From positions 1 through 64,000 of the forward strand of contig JAXGGA010000495.1 in NCBI GenBank assembly GCA_038373865.1: a stretch of 64,000 bases of DNA, given 5' to 3'. This stretch comes from Uloborus plumipes (taxonomy: Eukaryota; Arthropoda; Arachnida; Araneae; Uloboridae). A program made the translations under genes and the position numbers. The notes under the pieces are model-generated. The model had not been told where the DNA came from and did not search any database. It saw only the letters and a list, made by a program, of their open reading frames with translations. Positions within the stretch are counted from its first letter, which is position 1; each line of letters starts with the position of its first letter. Below, one piece after another: positions 57,901 through 64,000 of the stretch.

Positions 57901-60900
57901 AAGTTCGCCTGATTCCCGGGAACGTGTCATCGAATGCCGGAGCTCAGACTTGGTGACATTCAACCTATTTATTATCCTCTGACTTCGACTACCTAATTAG
58001 GCAGCTTTTTTGAATTGATTTTTAGAACTTTAACTTTAACTTTAATTCATTTGTTTTGAGAAATAATAAACTTAAGTATTTTGGGAAATATTGTCTTTTA
58101 ACTTGTCTCTTCCACGGACACTTCACGGCGCATTTAATTTTTCATGGCTTTAACTTAGTTTTGTCTCCTAGAGACTTTAAACTAAATTTAAATTAAACCC
58201 TATTGTGGTAATCAAAGCCAACACAAGCTACGTCTGTAGTTCTGCGGGCGTAATTATTTTGACCGCAAATTAGTTATTCAGATTGTATTAAAAACAATCC
58301 CGGTGAGAGAATCGCGGGGCAAAACTTTATTTTAAGGTTTGCAGCATTTCGCATATTGCCGCAGAATTGCACTTACGGAACTCGCAGTGAAAATTATTTA
58401 TTCAAATGATGTTTAAAACAATTTTGACAGTCAACGCGGGGTGGAGGGGGGGGGAGTCTCCTTTCAAGTTTTTCGGGATTTCACATTTTGGCCGCAGAAT
58501 TTCTGACGGAGCTTGAAGTAAAAATAGTCATTCAAATTATTTTAAAAGAATTTTTCCGCTTGAGAGATTCGCGGGGACGAAGTAATTATATTTGGGGGCG
58601 AAGTAATTATATTTGAAACAATTAACTTCAGGCTAAAATTAGGAAAATAGGTGTAATCCAAGCACCCCCCCCCCTCAAATCGGAAAAATGTTTTTTAACA
58701 TTTGTTCTGCTATCTGGAGATTAGTTAACGTCTCAATGCCGAGCCTGAAATTTTTGAACTTGAGTTTTTTGAACTAAATTTCTGAACCGATGATGAAGTA
58801 TATATATAGTAAGCATTAATAACATAATTATAAATATATTTGTCAAACTGAAGCATTTAAAATATGAATTAATGAAAATAAAGCAAGAAGTATTTGCAAA
58901 CTTATGAAATATTTCCAATTCAAACTCTTCATAGAAAAATGAAACAAATTTAAAAAATAATTATTGTCTTTACCATGGTATTAAAAAATTAAGTTGATTT
59001 GGTTGGATTCTTGGCACAAAAGCCTTAATAGGTTATACTGAGCCAAACAATTGTTTAAAAGTAAAGGTGTCAAAATGAAAATATTTGAAGAAAGATCCTG
59101 TAGAATTAAGAAAATTTTTGCTGAAATCAACACATGAATGAAGTTTTAAATTTTGAATAGTAAAAAACAGAAATCCAAACCGCTGAAGAAGCAACAATTT
59201 CCCTAACAAGTCTTTCAAAGAAGGATGGAAATGACTAATGAATCTGAAACGAATATGATTGAAATTTGGACAATCGCGAGGCAATCTCCATTGTATATGC
59301 AATACTGTCTGATCGACATTACGTGTGTTACATAAGGGCAAAACAGATGTCTATGAGTAAATCTGGTGTGGCCCAAAGAAAGAGGTATCACAACTTCTTC
59401 TCTGGTGATTCTTTGATGACTTGAAATATTCGTCGAAGGCTGACAACAGTGCAAATAATTTCGCGACTCTCTCTATTCCAGTTCTTAAAAAAAAAAAAAA
59501 AAAAAAAAGACAACATGTAAGTACGCAAGCATATATGGGTCATTCCAACCAAAATGGTACAAATCATGTCCGAGATTTTAGAATTTTTTAAAATCAATAC
59601 TAAAAACTCTCACCCATTGAGTGTATTTTTTATTGGTTCTCCATTTAATTTTGTGCCATCAATTATCAATTGATTAGGTATAATCCATTTAGAAAGGACA
59701 CAACAAAAGTTATGTTTGTCAAAAGAAGGAGAAAATGACATGTCCCAGCTTCAAATTGCTAGAATTTTCAATGTGATTTAAAATCAAACTGAAATGTAAT
59801 GACAAAATAAATGACACTGCAGGGCACAAAAGATGCTTCTAACACCATTTCTGCAGTTTATTACGCAAATAAAAAAAAAATTCCCAAAAAACACTATTCT
59901 ATGTTTTTCTATGTTTCGAATTGTCTACTCTGTTACAAGCCTTTTGGAAATAAAATAAACAATTGCATTCAATCTGATATATTTTTTAAAAAATATCGAT
60001 AGTATAACTGCCGTGATTAGCTTGCTACATTGAATTATGTTGTCAAAAACCAGGGTGAGCCTCTTTCTTTTCTTATGGTAGTTAATTTGAACTGTTGGAT
60101 GTCCACTCTGTTACAGTCGATTTCATGATGTATATATTATGTGTATATTATATGTAAAAATGAGAAAACACTTTTTGGTAACATTTTGACGGTAAATATA
60201 TAATGTATAAATCTATCTTGCAGAACAATTTTGGGCAAATAATTTTGCGTCGCAGAACATCACTAAGTATTCTGCTTTGGGGCTTTTATACATGTCGCCT
60301 CTTTTTAGTTATTTTGTAGTACAAAGTTTTTGACTCCCAACAAATACTTTTGATGTTATTATTAGTTTTTAAATTAACTACAGATCAATGCATTAAAAGT
60401 TGCAAGAACTTCTTTTTCCTTTTGGTTTCCGATCTGATGGAAGACCGAGCTCCAATCTCACAATAGCAAAATTCAAGACTAGAAAAAAGAAGAAGGAATA
60501 GATAAAAATGCAAATGGGACATAATTGAGCAATAAGGAACTCTAATTATTCCTTTAACCAATAAAATTCACTAAAGGAATTTGATATACCAGCTTCCTTA
60601 ACATCATTCTAAAAACTGATTTAAAAAACCAATACTTCAAGTAAACAATCTACTTTTTGGTGGAGCTTAAGTGTAGAATAGGGCATATGGGCACAATATA
60701 GAGTTTATAAGTTTATGTTCATGCAATTTTGTCAATTTTTAACAAAGTGTATAAACGTCAATTGTATATTCGTCAATTTTTAACAAAGTGTCTCTACTTT
60801 AGGAGGCTTTATAGCCTCATGTAATTTCTTTAAAAGGGCACATGAAGGCCTTACTCTGATGTTTAGAAAATATAGCAATTAATCTTAATGATGCCTATAG

Positions 60901-62054
60901 TCGCGGCAAACTTAACCTGGCAGAGTCGTGATGATCAGGATCTGTGTAATCTTCACATTGCTGCCATGTTAAGTTTGCCCCAACTATAGATTTAAACTCT
61001 CATTTCTAACATTGCTTGCTTAACTGTCAAGCAAGTTGTAAATAAACTCAGAAATTCAAGGGAAGTTCACAAAACATTTCCCACATCTAAAGAATTTTTA
61101 TTAATTCTTACCCGATTTTCACTAATATTTTTTTCCTCATTGGTATTTTTCTCATAGCTTTCTTTTACATTGTATTCTCCATCAAAATCATATGTTTCGT
61201 CAAACTGCCTGAAAAAAATAAGCACTTGCTCATTGTGACAAAACAAATCTAGTTAAAAAGATATATTTCATAGTAAAATTAGTATAACAAATCATACAGC
61301 AAAAAGAAAAAAAATGATTCACAGTAGAAACATTTTTAGGTTAGATATTTATTATTTAGAAATGAATCTACACCTTTGAACATAGCACACATCTAAAACG
61401 TTTCAAATTAATGATCTTAATTCAGGACATTCACGTATACATGAAAATAATTTTTCATATGTACAATAAGAACAGGTTAAATTATAAAAATTAAGTTTTC
61501 CATATGGGACTACGATACAAAATGAAGCTGCACTTAACAAATACATTTTCCCTTTAACAACAATTTAAGAATTCCTTGTGGTATGCCATGACACCTTCAT
61601 TACATTTAAATAAAAGAGTCGACGCTCGATATAAGGACTGTCTCCCCGTCCTAAAGAAAACGGTCTTAATAACGAGTGGTCGCTATAAGAAGTAGAAAAC
61701 AGAGTGTATTGGGATACAGTTGGGGGTTTTCTCACAGGTCGTTATATTAGGACGGTCTTTATAACATGTGGTCGTTATAACGAGCGTCAACTGTATTATT
61801 CATTATTCACTGCATCTTTGCATCCTTTTGAACTTAATTGCATAAATACATTTTCTTTTGGGTCATAAACCCAATGTATAACTTTCCAAGAAGTTATATT
61901 AGAAAAATTTCTGAGTCCATCAAATAATATTTCCTTTCATAACTTTCTTTGATAAAAATAGTTTTACATTTTAACTTACTTACATATCAAACGTTGCTTT
62001 CTCAAAATCAAAATCTTCACATAATTCCATGGTTTCGGTCCTGTCCTCTTCCAT
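51914..62054 (-). CDS. Unrecognised acidic protein, six-exon gene
   Basis: Six exons (62054-61984, 61208-61112, 55750-55504, 54257-54136, 54052-53940, 51992-51914) join in frame to 242 residues. Every junction keeps phase and has GT-AG sites, which makes a real gene likely. I do not recognise the family. The N-terminus is acidic with a DFDFEKATFD motif and YDFDGEYN, faintly like FDF motifs of RNA-granule proteins, but not enough to assign it. The middle (QEFGRTGASTFSKST onward) is rich in Ser, Asp and Pro and looks disordered. The C-terminus is the most structured part: MYITHFFTQGRNPTNV, then IDPDDPIATEKCFQMCLNLL and SSEYK. No signal peptide or membrane helix is seen, suggesting a soluble nuclear or cytoplasmic protein. 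The start is the first in-frame ATG in exon 1 (AAATGG context). A preceding acceptor-like TTTCTTTAAAG means earlier exons may exist. On the minus strand AATAAA overlaps the stop, and others lie at 51740-51765. Confidence 0.75.
52333..52508. mobile_element. pogo/Tigger-like miniature element, copy 1
   Basis: The 176 bp element has ends CAGTCGACGCTC and GAGCGTCGACTG with TA on both sides. Internal CGTTATAACGA motifs repeat near both ends. A sister lies at 61617-61793 in another intron of the same gene. Confidence 0.8.
53730..53870 (-). mobile_element. Helitron 5' fragment
   Basis: On the minus strand ATGTTCCTTATACAAATCCA followed by GATTTTCATCAAAC and GTTCCTTGATAC matches the 5' part of the Helitron at 29808-30681. 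A CATA tetranucleotide repeat (about 53822-53841) and a short GA repeat mark the start. Confidence 0.65.
53940..54052 (-). CDS. Unrecognised gene, coding exon 5
   Basis: It encodes NSKETVEVNPPPVSNSGGKK and then SKMYITHFFTQGRNPTN. Two earlier GTAAA strings (after GTGGAG) could act as alternative donors. The chosen donor GTAAGT is the strongest and keeps the frame. Confidence 0.72.
54136..54257 (-). CDS. Unrecognised gene, coding exon 4
   Basis: Forty codons begin PKSDLEYYDSNLYGFSKKDY and end EDLESLK. The acceptor is TACCTTTAG and the donor GTTAGT. The intron that follows (54053-54135) is only 83 bp. Confidence 0.75.
54258..55503. other. Unrecognised gene, intron 3
   Basis: AT-rich, with part of the LINE-like repeat at about 54458-54615. 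The 87-codon open frame at 54669-54932 shows no known motif. Confidence 0.45.
55504..55750 (-). CDS. Unrecognised gene, coding exon 3
   Basis: Eighty-two codons plus one base, from QEFGRTGASTFSKST to DTCDLFADS. The acceptor is TTTTAAG and the donor GTATTC. It is the largest exon and is low in hydrophobic residues. The open frame that continues upstream to 55816 is intronic. Confidence 0.75.
56180..58600. repeat. Tandem array of about 130 bp units, interrupted by a solo LTR
   Basis: About eleven units share the theme GGCCGCAGAACTTCAGTGAC, then GAAACTTGCAGTA, TTATTCAAATTATGTTTAAA, ACAATTTTT, GAGAATCGCGGGG, and GTTTGAAGTTCTGCGGGC. Units begin near 56203, 56271, 56402, 56540, 56670, 56803, 56938 and 57068, and continue after the LTR near 58259, 58360 and 58490. 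Each also contains the pair TTGAAGTTCTGCGG and CCGCAGAACTTCA, so single units can fold. Confidence 0.85.
57152..58223 (+). mobile_element. Solo LTR of a retrotransposon
   Basis: The 1072 bp begin TGTTGG and end CCAACA, flanked by an exact 5 bp duplication CAAGC (57147-57151 and 58224-58228). It is richer in G+C than its surroundings. A CACGATAAATAGCGGG string near 57473 could serve as a TATA region and AATAAA at 58075-58080 as a poly(A) signal, fitting plus orientation. No internal retroviral-type genes are present, so it arose by LTR-LTR recombination. The clade is not assigned. Confidence 0.85.
58601..59032. other. Unrecognised gene, intron 2, stretch between array and LINE remnant
   Basis: AT-rich with a C-run near 58665-58674. 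Nothing else is recognised. Confidence 0.4.
59033..59500 (-). pseudogene. Jockey-like non-LTR retrotransposon, C-terminal remnant
   Basis: On the minus strand, frames that must be joined across at least one frameshift give ITREEVVIPLSLGHTRFTHR followed by HLFC, then PLCNTRNVDQTVLHI, CPNFNHIRFRF and HPSLKDLLG. This is the order of the conserved tail after the reverse transcriptase and RNase H of jockey-type LINEs (RRDE-V--RLRIGHTRLTH, then C--C-----T--H-L--CP). Only this tail survives. It ends near 59033 with a GCTCAGTA phrase. The remnant cannot be functional. Confidence 0.75.
59501..61111. other. Unrecognised gene, intron 2, distal part
   Basis: An A-run near 59487-59508, then AT-rich sequence to the element end near 60282. 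From 60293 to 61111 no repeat or exon is recognised, apart from a short duplication of GTCAATTTTTAACAAAGTGT at about 60731 and 60773. Confidence 0.45.
61112..61208 (-). CDS. Unrecognised gene, coding exon 2
   Basis: It encodes QFDETYDFDGEYNVKESYEK and then NTNEEKNISENR. The acceptor is TTTTTTTCAG and the donor GTAAGA. It is strongly acidic. Confidence 0.75.
61209..61983. other. Unrecognised gene, intron 1
   Basis: It holds the second Tigger-like miniature element (61617-61793). The rest is AT-rich. Confidence 0.5.
61617..61793. mobile_element. pogo/Tigger-like miniature element, copy 2
   Basis: It runs from AGTCGACGCTCGATATAA to CGTTATAACGAGCGTC and AACTG, followed by TA. It is the same length and orientation as copy 1 at 52333-52508 and about 85 percent alike by eye. 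The left TA and first bases have decayed. Confidence 0.75.
61984..62054 (-). CDS. Unrecognised gene, coding exon 1 (probable start)
   Basis: It encodes MEEDRTETMELCEDFDFEKA and then TFD with two bases over. The donor is GTAAGT. The exon may begin at 62059 after TTTAAAG, in which case the ATG is the first in-frame start of a second exon and the 5' UTR lies further right. Confidence 0.65.
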
Positions 62055-62059
62055 TTGCA

Positions 62060-63611
62060 CTTTAAAGAAAGTGATCAACCCATTTAATTTTAAAAGAGAC
62101 CAATTCATAAATTATAAAATAACAATAATAAAAACAAAGACTTTGCTTTAATGAAACAATAGCAATTGATGCAGGAACCATATATGCACTGGTATCACAC
62201 ACAAATTGTTTCCATAAATTATCCAACTTTATTCATTGATTTTAGGGCAGGGGTGACGCATCTAAATTTTGTAGCTAATATTTTTCCAGTAATGATTTTT
62301 GCCTCCACTTTGATTTAATGCAACATTTCTCAAACTCTTTGAACTCGCAGACTGGTAGAAGTAGAAGTTTGAAGAAAATTTTGCAGATCCGCAAACTCCC
62401 CACACACTCAAAACTTTCCTATGTATTAAAAAACTGATGTATAAGTTAAGAGCCATTATTTTGAAAATCGAACAAAAAAGGGAAATTTTGGCAGTGACCA
62501 TTTTTGATTTTCTTCATTTTTTTATAGGTTAAAGTAGGTCATGAGAAATGAACATTCTGAAGTTTGCAGCCCCCCAAAAAATTTTGTTCGCTCAGTAAAA
62601 ATTCCCAAAGTTTGATGTTATGGATCGCTTTTTTGGTAAAACAGCTGAAAGACGCATTTCAGTGCGCTGTAGTTTTTTACAGAAACGCCACCCCATGGTT
62701 ATGTTTACATTTATTGATTGTATAATGTGTAGTTATGAGGACCCCATAGTTTTTTGGGTTGGGGTGTGTTTCTTTCTTCAGTTAAGGGGCCGCAAAGTAT
62801 GGTTTTTAGACCATTTTCGCTCGACTTTGAACTGCGTTATTTCCCCCCTAAAATCAACCCCCCTCAATTTTTTTAACATATACTGAAAATTTATACTATG
62901 AAGAGAATATGTGGTACGAAAATTGTTTAATATCTCATTGCTTTAAAGAGAAAAAGACTTAGACATTTTTCAAATTTTCAAAATTGATCGTATTTAACTC
63001 AAAACAGCAACTCTAGGAAAAAAAAGCTTTTATGGATTATGGAACCTACAGATGTGTAGAATAACGTAAAAAAGAAAGTTGCAAAGGGTCTTGTCTCATT
63101 TTTAAGAAAATAATTTTTTTTGTAGCTCATTTTAATGCTTTTTTCTCATAGTAAAATGTGTCCATCAAGTAGGTCAAATCTGCTGAAACTCTAAGTATAT
63201 AGTGATGATATATTTAAATTTGTATAGGGAAAGAGAAAAAGACTAAAAACACTTAATTTTTAATTTTTTAATTGCAATTAACTCAAAAAACTCCTGAGAC
63301 TATTATTGAATGCACATATTACTAGAACACACTTTGAAATATTGGAAAAAGTAAATTCGGTGAGGTATCTTCAGATGTATTCTAGTGGGAGCTCACAGTG
63401 ACTTCCCGAAAAATGTCATGATCGAAAAATTTTGCTGACGATTCGGCAAATTTGGAAACTATTGCAACATTGAGGTTTTTTAATGATACATTTTTGTCAC
63501 GTGTGCTTGATCGTATTCTGTAAAAATTTGAGTTCCAGTGCCCATGACTATCTTACACTTCTCAAGAAGATGTTCTTAATTTTTAAAGGAATTTCACAAT
63601 TTTTCCGAATG
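62060..63611. other. Region upstream of the unrecognised gene
   Basis: It presumably contains a 5' UTR exon and promoter, but none can be placed. The 88-codon open frame at 62620-62886 shows no known domain. The strings GCAGGGGTGACGC (62249) and GCAGCCCCCC (62565) look like transposon ends without clear partners. Confidence 0.35.
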
Positions 63612-63615
63612 TTAA

Positions 63616-64000
63616 CCCTTTGCACTCGAGGCCTTTTTCGCTTGCGCGAACCAGCAACTCGAGACGATTTTGGCCAAATTCGGCGAACACATTACAAGTA
63701 ATTGAAAAACATTTATAAGCAAACAAACATATACAAATAATAAAATTTCACTAGTTTATTTATTTATATGTCGAAAACAAGAAATTTTATTACGTATTAC
63801 AAAATTTTAATAAATATTACACTTTGTAATTAGTTTTGGTGTGATATTTTGTAAAACAATATCCAAGATGCATCCTAGGTTTGTCAGGACACGTATCACA
63901 GTAATACGAAATTTCCCGCCTGCCTCCAGGCGTGTTGCGGTCAGAACAAACCTTACAGTCCCTTTTTGTGTGCTGCCCCTATTAGTGTTGCTGTGGGATT
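63616..64000 (-). mobile_element. piggyBac element, terminal part, running off the window
   Basis: TTAA at 63612-63615 is followed by CCCTTTGCACTCGAG, a piggyBac-like terminus at its TTAA target. Within it, on the minus strand, is the 3' end of a piggyBac transposase. The other end lies beyond 64000. Confidence 0.85.
63817..64000 (-). pseudogene. piggyBac transposase, C-terminal cysteine-rich end, broken
   Basis: The minus-strand frame reads HTKRDCKVCSDRNTPGGRR, then EISYYCDTCPDKPRMHLGYC and FTKYHTKTNYKV before a TAA stop. This is the cysteine-rich zinc-binding tail of piggyBac transposases, which binds the transposon ends. Directly upstream, between IPQQH and GQHTK, two adjacent in-frame stops (TAA, TAG) occur, so this copy is inactive or frameshifted. 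The remainder lies beyond the window. Confidence 0.85.

Larger units (their letters stand above)
55990..60292. mobile_element. Probable DNA transposon bounded by AAAGCAGAATACT repeats
   Basis: CCGAAAGCAGAATACTGC at about 55995-56012 and its inverse AGTATTCTGCTTTGGGG at about 60266-60282 sit next to GTCGCAGAAC strings at both ends. The interval holds the 130 bp repeat array, a solo LTR, a LINE remnant and otherwise AT-rich sequence. Exact termini and target duplication are not clear. Confidence 0.45.

Noticed and set aside
61112..62054. Assignment of the unrecognised gene to the LSM14/EDC3 FDF family
   Set aside because: Only the DFDFEKA motif is shared. No LSM domain or RGG region is present and the rest of the protein does not fit.

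Overview
This window reads as AT-rich, intron-rich animal nuclear DNA from the interior of a large genome full of transposons. The three host genes have GT-AG introns of 83 bp to 9.3 kb. The density of hAT elements, Helitrons, pogo/Tigger-like miniature elements, a piggyBac and tRNA-type SINEs suggests an arthropod, perhaps an arachnid. The species is inference and cannot be fixed from sequence alone. There is no bacterial operon, CRISPR array or rRNA. Most open frames over 60 codons are chance or lie in repeats.

Host genes. (1) A torsin-activator homologue of the LAP1/LULL1 (TOR1AIP) family lies on the minus strand at 33053-14601: four coding exons, about 326 residues, one membrane segment and a conserved luminal domain. 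(2) The mitochondrial ribosomal protein mRpS23 lies on the plus strand at 40445-51824: five coding exons, 154 residues. (3) An unrecognised acidic protein of about 242 residues lies on the minus strand at 62054-51914: six coding exons, all joining in frame. Genes 1 and 2 diverge from a 7.4 kb intergenic region that is mostly one transposon. Genes 2 and 3 converge with only 89 bp between stop codons, so their 3' UTRs very probably overlap.

Layout. 1-14 kb: intergenic, with a 3.6 kb hAT, a 1.1 kb hAT, several miniature elements and a decayed C2H2 zinc-finger pseudogene. 14.6-33 kb: gene 1, whose introns hold two nested stacks of hAT elements, two Helitrons and a SINE. 33.8-39.7 kb: a 5.9 kb hAT containing a 4.5 kb foldback element, itself containing a Helitron and a hairpin element. 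40.4-51.8 kb: mRpS23; its first intron holds a 4.8 kb hAT with a 2.3 kb hAT inside. 51.9-62 kb: gene 3; its large second intron holds an array of about 130 bp repeats split by a solo LTR, plus LINE remnants. 63.6-64 kb: the edge of a piggyBac element with a broken transposase end.

Nine hAT-type insertions show terminal inverted repeats with exact 8 bp target duplications. Nesting gives a relative insertion order. In one case the opposite arm of a foldback element preserves the empty site of a Helitron, directly confirming A|T insertion. I found no previously undescribed gene system. The most unusual items are the deeply nested insertions, the long palindromes, a transposase ORF that keeps its DNA-binding zinc finger but lacks a catalytic domain, and the unidentified gene 3.
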